DNA of 64,000 bases, taken from Sclerodactyla briareus (lineage: Eukaryota > Echinodermata > Holothuroidea > Dendrochirotida > Sclerodactylidae). The stretch's first letter is position 1; each line of letters opens with the position of its first letter. The stretch is taken from assembly GCA_026419785.1 (NCBI GenBank), contig JAODTK010003976.1, forward strand, positions 123,501-187,500, written 5' to 3'. This document shows positions 51,255-63,075 of the stretch, in pieces. The notes beneath the pieces were generated by a model, which ran no database searches, was not told the origin of the DNA, and worked only from the letters and a program-made list of their open reading frames with translations. Made by a program: the position numbers and the translations under genes.

Positions 51255-52593
51255 GTGAGGGTTAAATACATTATGGAGGTGTTTCAATTTAGTTTGAAGG
51301 TTTTTTTTGTTGTTCTTACTCTGAGGTACAAATCAGCAAGGGGATCCAAGATTTGATGCCATGGAGTTATCTCTGGGTGCCTCCTTTAGGGATACAGGGG
51401 GAATGTAAGAATGTGTTTCCTGTTTGATAGCTGTTGTTTTCCCCCCTGGAGGCTGCCTTCTTCCGAGGAGCTGTTTTCCTACAGGCCGATTAGTCTTGTG
51501 TGAGACCTGGTACTGTATTCCCGATTCCCGCTGGCTTTTTCCACACGCACCGCATCATTTACATTTCTGCAGTGCGCCAACATATATGTAGTCCGTCTAC
51601 TCTGTATCATAAGTCTTGTATTTCGCTTCATACTGGATGCAGCCGACAGAGAACCCCCACCTTTGAATATTTCGATTTTTCGATGGATGGAGTTCAAATT
51701 TTATCGATGGATGGTTAGACCATAACACCGTGTAGTGTAATTAAGCGACATCGAGGATCTACCGATTTTTAGAAGTTTCAATCCTAAAAAAAAAATCAAT
51801 TTGAACAAGATGTTGATACAGAGACTAATGGGGGGGCGGTCTATGCGGAGAAAAGGCCAGCAGGAAAATCAGGAATATATGACGTCTTAACACAAGACTA
51901 ACAGGTGGTCTGTTGTCCTACTAACAGTTGGAGGTTCCATCTTACACAGGTAAAACTCAACAGCAAAATTGGGCATTCACTAGCTCTGGGCCATTAACAA
52001 CTCAAAATGATGGGGAAATGGAAAGAACAAATTGTTAAAAGTGTGACATGAAAAAAAACTGAATGCCTGGCCTCATACATGTATATAGTTTATTGTTCAT
52101 GTGGTGAGGAATGGAGTTTGTCATCAGAATGTGAGTGAGGTATGGTAGCCAGATGTCACTAGGTTGAAGATGGTCATTGTTAATTTGTTTAAGCGAGGAG
52201 AATCCTATGGACTGAGAGATCACATCACCTCGTTCCTTCCGAATCCGGGAGTGGCAAAACCCACATAGATTATGACAATTGACATGGATGCTCTACTCTT
52301 CCAGGTCAGATTAAATCATGTTCCGGGAAAATGCGTGAAACACACTGATCAGAGAATTCACCAATCGGGGTGGTTAGTTTGTGGTACCATCACAAGTACC
52401 GGTGTTAGGTGATGGCCATTCACCTCAGATTAGACGTGTTTCTAGTTATCCCTCAAAAGCCTTTCCATTGAAAATAAATGGCAGTCATACGAGTACACAA
52501 CATGTACGAACACTCTGATGAGGAGTCCCCTGGCAAAAAAACATTCATCTACCAAACATAAAATTATGCGATTGTCTCTGCTCCAACCTTGTT
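51255..52593. other. Intron sequence after exon 4, unit 1
   Basis: Contains a dispersed repeat at about 51550-51755 (tctgcagtgcgcc … gatggatggttagacc) shared with 10960-11170. No gene seen. The matching stretch after the second copy is 57894-59234. Confidence 0.55.
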
Positions 52594-55500
52594 GATCTCT
52601 CGGGAGGTCCCCGGGAGTACGAGGCAGTCCGTCCGACACCGCCTTAGCGCCGGGAGTCTCTCTTGTCAGGAATTGCGACGCAAGGGAGCAGTGTGGTCTA
52701 CACCCAGGAGCGGCGAGGATATTACCCGCCGGTATGAGTCCTGGGGTCGGATGGACTGCATCCTTGTTAGTGTGCCGTTGATCCGATCAACCCCTAGAGG
52801 CGGACTTAGCGCTGGCGGTTTATCTTTTTCAGAGAGGGACGTTGTTAAGGTCCCGCATAGCCAGAGACTGTTCTCGGTCTCTCCGACATAGTTACTACGT
52901 GGGAAGACTTCGTACGCTGTTGCTATCAAGTGGCTCTATCGCGTTCGTTGGTACGGTGGCCCTCCTCACCATGGCCAGTCTGTCTAGACTTGACGCGAGG
53001 GTGCCTTAAGGCCGCACGGACAGCGCGCAGGGCCTGGTGACAAGCCGTTCGGTTAAGAGTTGCCTTCGTCAGGCCATCATCGCGGGGCCGGGGGCATCCT
53101 CAAGGGATTATTTTCGAAGAAGACAAAGAAGTACGGCTAGCGGGACTGAATAATTAAGTCCCTGAAGGGAGCCGAACTTGGAGTCTTACACCAAAGGTCT
53201 ACGTCAGGACCGATAGCCTCTCGCCTAGAATAGGGAGCCGCTCGGGTCAGCGGCGGGGTTTGCTTCGGCCGCCCAGGAGCGCCACCCTTGCCAGAGTCAA
53301 ATCTCTTTAAGAGAAATCAGCGGGCTCGCCGGAGGCCACTGGCTGGAAGACTACTAGTGTCGCAGGCGAAGGACTCCGATCTAGGCTGCCACCCCCCTCC
53401 AGGGGGAAGGACACCGGGGCGGGAGTAGTTGCAGGCTCCCTATCTAGCGAACAGACAGCCGATGCCAGTTGAGGGAACACGGGCCGTTATTCCGGTCAGG
53501 GTCGAGCTTCCAAGCGTACTGCTTCGTGGGAGAGACTAGCAGTGCTACCTTCCCTCGGGTTCGTACCAGGCCCACTCTCGCGCACTCCGTAGCCGAGACT
53601 CTGAGGCTCGCCTACATAGACGCTTATGAGATAGGGGGGGGCTCAACGACTGGAAACGGCCGGCATATAATGCGGAGTTGAGTTGGTGAGCGGACTACGT
53701 CCGCCTTGTTGGCCTACCTGACCTAGTTATGCCAGTCGACGACGTCCCTCGTTCCTTGTGGTAGGCTCGTCCGTATTCTACGTGGCCCTAGACTTCTTTG
53801 GCACGCAGTTATCACCTTCACGTCGCAGCGCGTTCCCAGAAGGCCCAGCACGTCTCGCTCGATCGGACCCGGGGACATAGTCGATGAGGGCCAGACAAAC
53901 CATACGGCCCGTTTACGGAGCATCCGGCTCACCCCGAGGTAGCGGTGCTGCTCTGCCAGCCGTTTCCAGTCGTTGAGCCCCCCTATCTTCAGTAAGCTGT
54001 CTATGTAGCCGAGCCCTCTAGTGTCTCGGCTACGGAGGTGAGAGAGAGTGGGCCTGGTGTACGAAACCCGAGGGAAGGTGCCAACTGCTAGTTTCTCTCC
54101 ACGGAAGCAGTACGCTTGGAAGCCGACCCTGACCGGCATAACGGCCGTGGGGTCCTCAACTGGTCAAGCGCTTGTACGGTTCGCTAGATAGTGGAGCCTG
54201 CAATTCCGCCCCGGTGGCCTTCCGCCCGGGGGGGGGGGGGGGGCAGGCTAGATAGGAGTCCATTCGATGGCGAACACTAGTAGTCTTCAGGACGAGGTAC
54301 GCTGCTCTCTGCAGACGCCCTCTGCCGTCTACTCGTGGACCCATGGCTTACTCCAACGCAGTCATCACCTTCAAGTCGGACGCGTTTTTCCGAAGTCAGC
54401 ACTGTTCGCTCGACCGACCCCGCCCCGTCGCTGAGAAGAGACAGAAACCGTCCGGCCCATTTACGGAGCAACCGGATTACCCGAGTAGCCGTGCTCCCAC
54501 AGCAAGACCTGGTACAGCTCGGGCTAGGCCGGAGCCCGCTGACAGCGGAGTGCACGGTGGTGTGTGGGGCGTTCGTGTTCCTAGCGGGGACTTGTCTCAC
54601 TAGAGAATCCAGAGCGGGTCTGCCCTTCAGAGCGGTGAACCGTCTCTCCCGGCGTTCCCGAACGGGGTCGCCCTCCGGAGGCCCTGGGTAGGCTCAAGAG
54701 CCGTGAACCCGTCTCTTGTCGGCCGTCTCGAGCCTGTGTCGACCTCTTCCGACCCTCCGGGCTTGGTGTGGTCGGGAAATTTTCTTCGGCCCTCAGGATT
54801 TAGATGGGCTTTCCCGAGCCGATGGTCGGCCTTCCCGGGTTTTTCCAGTTCCGTGGTCTGACTATATCAGAACCGCCTGGCCAGACGGGCTCGCCCGGGC
54901 CGAGGGTTGGGCCCTACAGACCATCCGGAGCCTCATCCATTCTCCGACTCTCCTGAGACAGATAAACCCTCCCGAGCCGCGGTTCTACTTTCCCGTCTCT
55001 CCCTTGGAGCCGCGGATCGACTCTTCAAGCGATCCGAAGCCAGCTCCCCTGCGCAGTGTTCGCTCATCCCGGGCTTGCATAGCCGGAGCCGACTCTTCCT
55101 GCCATCCTGGGTGAGAGCGGCCCTACAGAGCCGAGGATCGGACCCCGCCCGACCTCACAGAGCAGTGGTCAGACTCTTCCTGCCTCCTGGGTGAGATCAG
55201 ATCTACGAGCCGAGGATCGGACTGTCGACTCTCCAGAGCAGTGTCCCACTCTTCCGGCGGCTCCCTTGGGCATCGATCCCTGGATTGGTTCATCCCGAGG
55301 CTTCCATAGCAGTTAGTCCGACTCTCCCGCCTTCCATGTGAGGTCGAGCCCTACGAGCAGAGGATCGGGGCTGCCGACTCTTTTCTGCCTACTGCGCCAG
55401 ATCGACTTCCCGAGCCGTGGTGGGCCCACCCATGATCCGACTCTGTAGGCCATCCCGGGCCAGATTGGTACACCCAAGCCTGCGGTCGCAGCCGAGCACC

Positions 55501-58500
55501 TACCCTTTCGACATTCGAAACCGGTCAGCTTTCGAGGCGGTGCGGTCGACCCACGGCGGGTCGGTGGGTCGGGTTTCAAGCGTCAGAGACTTACATTGGC
55601 TCCGTCGGAATTCTATCACGGTTGGTAGGCCGTCAGGTGTGGGTGTCGGTGCGGGGTCACGGCACAGTTACTGGGTGAAAACGAAGTTCGTTCGGTAACG
55701 CACTCAAACCTTCTTCCTAATGAAGTCAGTTTTCTCTCCTTTCTCTGCATCGAAGCTTTCTCATTCCGTGGGATAGAGAGCATCGCAAGGCGCATATCTC
55801 TGAAGCAGGGTTCGATCGGGTTCACAATGTGCACTACCCGTTGAACCGTGAGGGGGGGTGGAGAGTCGGCCCTCCTCGGTCTCCCGAGCTACGCTTATTC
55901 GCGATTGAATGTATCTGCGAGCGTCTGTGGGGTTTACCACACACGTTCTTGTAGGATGCTTCTCCAACACAGTCTCGGTCGAGCCGCCGAGGGGCTGCTC
56001 TGCATCTACCACCGACCAACAACCCCTCTTCGTGACGGCACGGACCCGCCTCCAGTTGCCCTGGGTGCTAGTGGTTGCAAAGTGCAATGGGGTAAGTGAG
56101 TAAGTGAAATAGATTCACAAAACTACTGGTTGTGAATCTGGTGAAATACGAATCCTTACCCCATGATTGGAATACCCACCATACCGTCCCACTTGCGGGC
56201 CATCAAGGGGGTCCTCCTTCGTCGGATCGCGGGCCTACGCCCCTCAATCCCTTGGACGCCTCTGCCTAGAAAAATAAGAAGGACGATAGGGTTGCCAGCC
56301 CACCCCGGACTACTGTTAAAAATTGCAGATGTTCAATGGCGGGGGTGGGGTGCAAAGTGCAATATGGGGTAAGTCTCGTAGTTCAAGATCACCAAAACCA
56401 GTAAGTTTGTGAATTCTCTTACAAATTTTGCTGCACAGTGCTTACATACGGTCATAATGATGTCTAAGCCGTTACCTTGGTTGTTCAGGAATTGTCCATG
56501 GTCACACTTGGGCCTGGGAGCTCATTTCATTGTGAAATTTCACATATAGTACTTGAAATGAATCTCCTCCCCACAAGCGTCAATTTCTTTTTTTATTGTA
56601 AAGTATTGGTCCTTGGGTTAGAGAGCCATGGGGTGCTCGGGATGAAATTTTGGATTCAGGGCCAGTTTTATTAGCTATTATATTGCCCATGTCATTCTAT
56701 GGGTCATCGGTCTCAAAGGGCATGATGTGGGGGAAATTGCAGAACGCTGCTTCAGCAGATAGGTCGGATGTGGCCATGGCCACATGACCAGTGTGACAAT
56801 GATTAGTGATACCTATGCATTGTACAGGAATTGGAGGGTTGAAAGGTCATTATTAAAGGGGGTAGGTAGTAGGCGGATTATGTTCAAATTGTAAAATAAT
56901 GATATGCAAATGCATGTTTCTGGGCCCTCAAATACTCATGCTTCGATCTTGACCCGCTTGGTCACAATTTGTATTGATAATGGGTCATTTTAATTGGGCA
57001 CTTGAAGGTCTATGTCAAATGATATTAAATGGGCACAATGGGCCTAATTGTGCGAAACTGAAAACGCCTACTTTGCAGATTAGGCCAGATTGCCATGATT
57101 ATGCGAACAGTACAATCATTGACTAGTAGTCACTCATGGGTTCCCACAGAATTGAGGTGGCGATGGGGGGGGTCCCATCCTATAAGGAGGGGGGTCGGTA
57201 CTATAGTATTATATGCCAATTGCATGTATCGTAGGGTGGTGAGGTCATTAAAAAGGGGGGGGGGGGCTACTAGGATTTTGGTCAAATCGTAGGATTATAT
57301 GCAATTTGCCTGTTTTGGCATTAAATTGCTCAGCTTTGAAGTATATGACAACAAAAGTTGCGACACCATATTCATGACTGCTGGGGTGACATTGACACCA
57401 AAGGTCATTGAGGAGCTAAACGGGCCATTGGTTGAAGAACTATGTATCTTCTCTCCCAAATGAAATTGTAGCTTCATTATGCGAGCTCAGTGTCAGTTCA
57501 AAGTCAGTAGTATGAAATAATGCACAACTTCAATAAACACATTATACCAGTTCAAGAACATATTGAAAAAAAATTCTGGTCATGAATTTGAAACCATGGT
57601 TCTTAGTTTTGTTTTGTTTAAATCGGGCATTTAGCTATGTGTAATGGGAATTGATAAATTATTACTTCTCAGCCAAATTCCTGGAATTTAGCTGGAAGGA
57701 AGAGGAGTCCAAGAGTTCAAAAATCCACTTGTTGCAATGGGCTCATATGAGCTGGTAAAGTGCCTCTAAAGTGACCTTCATCTTGCCCCGGTGTACCCTA
57801 ACGGCTCTGTCATCTGCGGAAATGCGCATATCAACGAGGGAGCGGAACTAAAGGACTGACTCATTGGGTATTCACAGAATGTTGCAGAGAAGTGTGAGGG
57901 TTAAATACATTATGGAGGTGTTTCAATTTAGTTTGAAGGTTTTTTTTGTTGTTCTTACTCTGAGGTACAAATCAGCAAGGGGATCCAAGATTTGATGCCA
58001 TGGAGTTATCTCTGGGTGCCTCCTTTAGGGATACAGGGGGAATGTAAGAATGTGTTTCCTGTTTGATAGCTGTTGTTTTCCCCCCTGGAGGCTGCCTTCT
58101 TCCGAGGAGCTGTTTTCCTACAGGCCGATTAGTCTTGTGTGAGACCTGGTACTGTATTCCCGATTCCCGCTGGCTTTTTCCACACGCACCGCATCATTTA
58201 CATTTCTGCAGTGCGCCAACATATATGTAGTCCGTCTACTCTGTATCATAAGTCTTGTATTTCGCTTCATACTGGATGCAGCCGACAGAGAACCCCCACC
58301 TTTGAATATTTCGATTTTTCGATGGATGGAGTTCAAATTTTATCGATGGATGGTTAGACCATAACACCGTGTAGTGTAATTAAGCGACATCGAGGATCTA
58401 CCGATTTTTAGAAGTTTCAATCCTAAAAAAAAAATCAATTTGAACAAGATGTTGATACAGAAGACTAATGGTGGCGGTAATGCCGGATAAAAGGCAGCAG

Positions 58501-59234
58501 GAAAAATCAGGAAAATATTGACGTCTTAACACAAGACTAACAGGTGGTCTGTTGTCCTACTACAGTTGGAGGTTCCATCTTACACAGTGTTAAAACTCAA
58601 CAGCAAATTGGGCATTCACTAGCTCTGGGCCATTAACAACTCAAAATGATGGGACATTGGAAGAAAAATTGTTTAAAGTTTGACATGAAAAAACTGAATG
58701 CTCTGGCCTCATACATGTATATAGTATTGTCATGTGGTGAGGACTGGAGTTTGTCATCTAGCATGATGATTAGGTATGTGTTAGCCAGATGTCACTAGGT
58801 GAAGATGTCATTTTAATTTGTTTAAGCGAGAGAATCTCTATGACTGAGAGATCACATACACCAAGTTCCTTCCGGAATCCGATGGAGTTGGCAAAACCAC
58901 ATAGATTATGACAATTGGACATTGGATGGCTTCTACTCTTTCCAGGATCAGATCTACATCTATGTTCCGGGAAAATGCGTGAAACACACTGATCAGAGAA
59001 TTCACCAATCGGGGTAGTTTGTGGTACCATGCACAAGTACCGGTGTTAGGTAGATGGCATCACCTCCAGCTAGACGTGTTTGATATTATCCCTCAAAAGC
59101 CTTTCCATTGAAAATAAATGGCAGTCATACGAGTACACACCATGTACGAACACTCTGATGAGGAGTCCCCTGGCAAAAAATACATCATCTACCAACATAA
59201 AATTATGCGATTGTCTCTGCTCCAACCTTGTTGA
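52594..59234. repeat. 6.6-kb tandem duplication, unit 2
   Basis: Head-to-tail second unit. The junction reads ccttgttgat|ctctcggg; the bases gat are shared by the left and right breakpoints. The right end runs into the rest of the SINE at 59235 and then single-copy sequence. All features described in unit 1 recur at +6636 to +6639. Confidence 0.95.
57790..57893 (+). CDS. EIF2B3: EIF2B3 beta-helix exon, second copy (duplicate)
   Basis: An exact copy, at +6639, of the exon at 51151-51254, carried by the second unit of the tandem duplication. It has the same TGA at 57857-57859, the same missing AG and the same donor GTGAGG. It lies closer to the last exon (3.4 kb). If the duplication is real, either copy could be spliced to 61280, but including both would break the frame. 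If the duplication is an assembly artefact, only one exon exists. Confidence 0.75.
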
Positions 59235-59380
59235 TGAGCGTCCAGTGAGAAGGCAACAGGTACCATTTTGAAGTCTTTGGTATTAACCTGAACCGGAAGC
59301 GAACCTGGTGTTTGTACCGGGGGGAAGAGCCGACCCTCTGCAACTTGCCAGCCACTCGGTTAAAGCGTGAGCACTTGAAA
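59205..59380 (-). mobile_element. tRNA-derived SINE (family A), copy 2, at the duplication breakpoint
   Basis: On the - strand a tRNA-like head (with a caggttcgcttccgg B-box region and a gtttaac…gagtggctgg-like A-box region) leads into AATACCAAAGACTTCAAAAT, GGTACC and GGTTGGAGCAGAGACAAT. This body matches the SINE at 5651-5800. The right breakpoint of the 6.6-kb duplication falls inside the tail (about 59234), so unit 1 carries only the last 20-30 bases of the SINE, at 52567-52593. Confidence 0.75.
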
Positions 59381-59955
59381 TCTTGAAGAGGCTTAGCCAT
59401 GGGACAGGTTTAGGGAAACAACAAGTGTAATGTTTTTTTGTTTTTTTTTACAGAACTTGATCAGAGATTGCAGGAGAAGTACCATCAACTTTGTATAATG
59501 AAGTGTTTTGTTAATAATGGAATGAGGCTGCTAGCTATATTTAGTGTTGGTGCTCTTCAATGCTTGCACACCATTCGGTACCGGAAGTTCCAAGCTTCCG
59601 TAGCCCGGAGCTCCTGTTTGACATTGACAATGCTACTATAATAACTCCTCAGGACCTCTCCAGCGTATGAATGACAACAAGGGACTTGATCTTGAGAACC
59701 GGAAACTCTCTCATTCCTGGGAAAAACCCAAGGAAAATTTGTTAGATGCTTGGTTGCTTTTGCTTACTTTGAACTTTGCATATTTTATTCTGGCCACAAA
59801 CATCCGTTGTTTGTTCTTCATTTCAACAGAGGTCAAGGTCAGTGAACAAACTTAGGCAATTTTGTCTGCTAGTCGGCATCCAGAAATCCCTTTAATCAGG
59901 ACTACCTGCAGTAATTTTGTATAGTATATTTGTAAAGTTCTGGTTGTCCTATGGT
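59381..59955. other. EIF2B3 intron, no clear feature
   Basis: Non-coding. A T-run followed by acag at about 59435-59452 looks like an acceptor, but the downstream frame does not fit eIF2B-gamma. Confidence 0.5.
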
Positions 59956-59959
59956 TTTT

Positions 59960-60440
59960 TGGGGCATCTCGGACTACCGGACTACTGTTAAATTTGTCCT
60001 CTGAAGTCCTGAAACCTTGTGAACTCAGTGAGTCCAGACTGCTTAGTCCAATTAAGCGGAAATTTGGTGTATGCAGCTCTTCTATGGGTGTTAGTATAAG
60101 AACCCTATTGTTTTCAGTGTAGATTAGGGTCATTTTGGTGAAAATTGTGGGAAAATTGATATTCTGGTAAATTCTGGCATATGGAACACAAGAACTTAAG
60201 CAGCCTGAATGAATCAAGCTCAATACTTTGTATGTGGGTACATGGTCCCTATTGTTCATGGTCTGATATTTTGTATAATTTTGGCTTGTGATCATGATAC
60301 CTTGACCCCACCTGGATGGATCGAGTTCATACTTGGTAACATGGGCTTCCCTGTAATGGGGACCTGAACCCTATTTAACATAGGTTGGAGTCTGAAAATC
60401 CTTGTAAAGTCGAGAATGCTTGGTCCCATCTAGCTGAGGA
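59960..60440 (+). repeat. Dispersed repeat, 'accctattgtt' family, copy 2
   Basis: Shares gtccagactgct…tc, aaatttggtgtatg, ataagaaccctattgttt and agggtcattttggtgaaaa with 3820-3950, in the same order. Ends are not defined. Confidence 0.6.
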
Positions 60441-61279
60441 TACCGTCCACAGCTAAGATTGCCCTAATACTACCCCTCCCGAAGGAGCCATTTCTTGACC
60501 CTATGGTACAGAATATTTCATGTCTGACATCAAATCTCAGCTTCCTCTGGAAGGTCCTGGTAGGACAATTATAACCAATCAGGTGCCTTCAATCTGCATT
60601 CCCAGAATAATGGAGATGTGGTGGACTAGAAGAGCATTGTTACCATAGCCTCTCCTTCTGATGAATTTAAAAATGAAGGCAGCCCTCAACCTTTTTCAAC
60701 ATAACAAGCATAGAGTACAATGGTCATGCAACAGATCATCTTTAAACTGGCGCAGATAAAAAGGAACATTTTAAAACCACACAACCGTAATTTGGGGATT
60801 CTAGCATGTTCCCTTGTTGAGATATTTATTTCACTCAATAAATTTCACTCTAACTGATGACGTCACCAGAGAAATGTGCAAATGCCGCCCATTTACCTTA
60901 CACAGTAAATGCCGATATTCTGCACCATTATAGCAGAAAAATATTAGTTAATATTCATAAATTAATTATTCTTGCATATCTTGCGAACAAACTTTTTTCA
61001 ATTAGATCCCATGTTAGTTCTTCTGTCAGCAGGTTGGTAAAAATACTGTTTTGGATTGACTTTGTATCACACAGGGTCCCTGGTTACTTTTGTGATGTCA
61101 CGGGGCACATTGTGCAATAGCAGAATTGCCTCCTCTTCACACTCGAATCGGCTGAATTTCTTTCTGAGGTTTTAGTTTCCTAAATATAGCAATAAAGACA
61201 GCCAAATAGCAGAAGTTAGGTTTGCATGACCCATGTACTTCAAATAAGTCTGCTTCGTTTCGTTTTTTTTTTTTTTCAG
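60441..61279. other. EIF2B3 last intron, no clear feature
   Basis: AT-rich sequence ending in the T-rich acceptor tract of the last exon. Confidence 0.55.
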
Positions 61280-61332
61280 GTAAGATGAGCAATGAAGTTG
61301 TTGGAGACTCTGAGAGAATGATGGAGATATGA
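61280..61332 (+). CDS. EIF2B3: EIF2B3 last coding exon with stop codon
   Basis: After a long T-run and CAG at 61277-61279 the exon starts in phase 1 and reads KMSNEVVGDSERMMEI followed by TGA at 61330-61332. The family C-terminus has the same spacing of N-E-V-[IV]-V-G and the closing M-E-I. This fixes the 3' end of the coding region. The 3' UTR would follow, but I see no convincing AATAAA before about 63003, so its end is not assigned. Confidence 0.85.
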
Positions 61333-63075
61333 TGGAGGTGATCAGAGTTGGGTTCTCTAGACTCCCAGGAATCTGTGGAGTGACTGACTGAGCCATAGAA
61401 GGTCTTCTTGTGAGGTGAAAGAAAGACTCAATCTTCTTGAGGGACGCTGTATTACATCACATAGTAAAGTGTTGGTAAATACTATAGTGCTGGAATTCCT
61501 AGGTATGTGGACTGAAGAAAATCTGTAAGATTGTGGAACTAGTTCACCCTTTCTGACATTTCATTTGAGGTGGCTAGATGAGAGAATTCACAGAATCGTA
61601 CAAAACATTATATTTATAACACTTCATGTTAATATGTTGATAAGTAAAACCCCTTCAGTCTGTGAGCTGACAGGCTCGCGACCAGACAATTACCTACCGT
61701 TCCGGGGTAAGGTTAAGGTGTGGGTTCAACCTCTGGGGGGTTATGTCTGTTGAGTAACGAGTAGTTGATGGCCGTCAACTTCAGGTGGGGGAGATCAGAT
61801 TAGTTTTGAGTTTTGAGCAACAAGTTCATCTCCTTGTGAGGAATAATGTCTATAAGAGGAATATCATAGTCCTTGCTACTGAACAATGAGGATGTCTCTT
61901 TGGAGTTGACTGTGGGGAGGCTGAATGGCACTGTCTAACTCTTGAGCGGGGGGAGGGGGGGGGGATATTTTTCTCTGCAAAATCATTCACTTCCAAAATG
62001 ATCAGCCACAGCTTTTTTGGCTCTGTACAAAATGTATTTTTGCCCTACAAATTATGCATTTTTGCCCTGCTTATGACACATTTCGATGAGTTGGTAGGAG
62101 GGGGTTACCACTCCGAACCTCCCTTTCCCCCTCTTGCACCTCTTGTCAGTCATTGCAGAATTTTTTCATCCTCTCATCCATACTTGGTAATCCTTCATTT
62201 GTTTCCACTACACTCTGCCTAGGTTTTTATTATTCAATACAAAACAAGGGACAGATATAAAATATATATAAGATATAAAAAAAATACAATCTATCGACTC
62301 CTTGCAAAAGTTACTTTTGGGATCTATGGGATCGTGCTCACATGCATGCATATGTGTGTGTGTGTGTGCGTGTGTGTGTGTGTGTGCGTGTTTTTTACAC
62401 CCTTGTAATTGTAAACATACTAACTATTCAAAGCAAAAATGCAGAAGGGCTCGTTTCCTGACATGTCTTTCAGGTTGGCAAAAAGAAGTAGATGGTCCGT
62501 TATACTTTGGACCAGGCCAAGGTCACTGAGGAAAGCAGAAACTAAAGTTTGGAATCCTCGTGGCCATGGCAACTGTTCAAAGCCAAGTTGTTGAAGGCCC
62601 ATGCTTGGTATGTAGGTTGGCTCTACTATGCTGACGCCAGAACACTGGTTCTTATTAATATAGGTTGGGTCAACTAGTCATTCAAGGTCACAGTGCAGTG
62701 CAGGCGAGTTGCCTTTGCTTTGCTACAATCCTTGCCTTTGAATGCAGTCAAACAGAATTCTGCAGTTCACTACTGTAGGAGGGTTGCTGCAGGTTACATC
62801 TGCTCAGTACTGGATTTTCCACATTGTTTGGGAATGAAGGGTTACCACAGGCTTTGTCTGGCTACATCCCAATCTTTGGATTCCAATGTAGAATGGATAC
62901 AGAGATATTTATACTGAACTTTCATCCCCCTAATTTGCTACATCCTAGCTCTCATTTACAACGGAAGGATAGATATGCAGCAGTGCATGCTCTCATTCAA
63001 GAATAAACATATCCTGAGGCTTCAGCCCGGGTCGCTGCAGGTAAGTTATAGAAGCCTCATCTCCCACCAAAATTT
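61333..63075. other. EIF2B3 3' flank / possible 3' UTR, otherwise unassigned
   Basis: Follows the stop codon. Contains a G-run (61945-61963), a (TG)n tract (62350-62393), and AATAAA at 63003. A strong donor-like CAG|GTAAGT is at 63038-63046, but no exon could be supported upstream of it. Confidence 0.45.

Larger units (their letters stand above)
45958..52593. repeat. 6.6-kb tandem duplication, unit 1
   Basis: From gatctctcgggaggtccc onward the sequence repeats at +6636. Over 45958 to about 51815 the two units appear identical except for three extra single bases in unit 2 (in homopolymers near 57253, 57570 and 57645). The last 0.8 kb (51.8-52.59 kb) differs by many small indels. The unit holds reverse-transcriptase remnants, GC-rich repeats, AT-rich intron sequence and EIF2B3 exon 4. 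It ends aaccttgttgat, inside the tail of a SINE. Confidence 0.95.

Noticed and set aside
59450..59640. An exon after the T-rich acaga site
   Set aside because: The acceptor looks fair, but the peptide does not fit eIF2B-gamma, whose exons join without it, and no other gene is recognisable.
62690..63046. An exon ending at the CAG|GTAAGT donor at 63041
   Set aside because: Good donor sequence, but no open frame, acceptor or homology upstream supports it.
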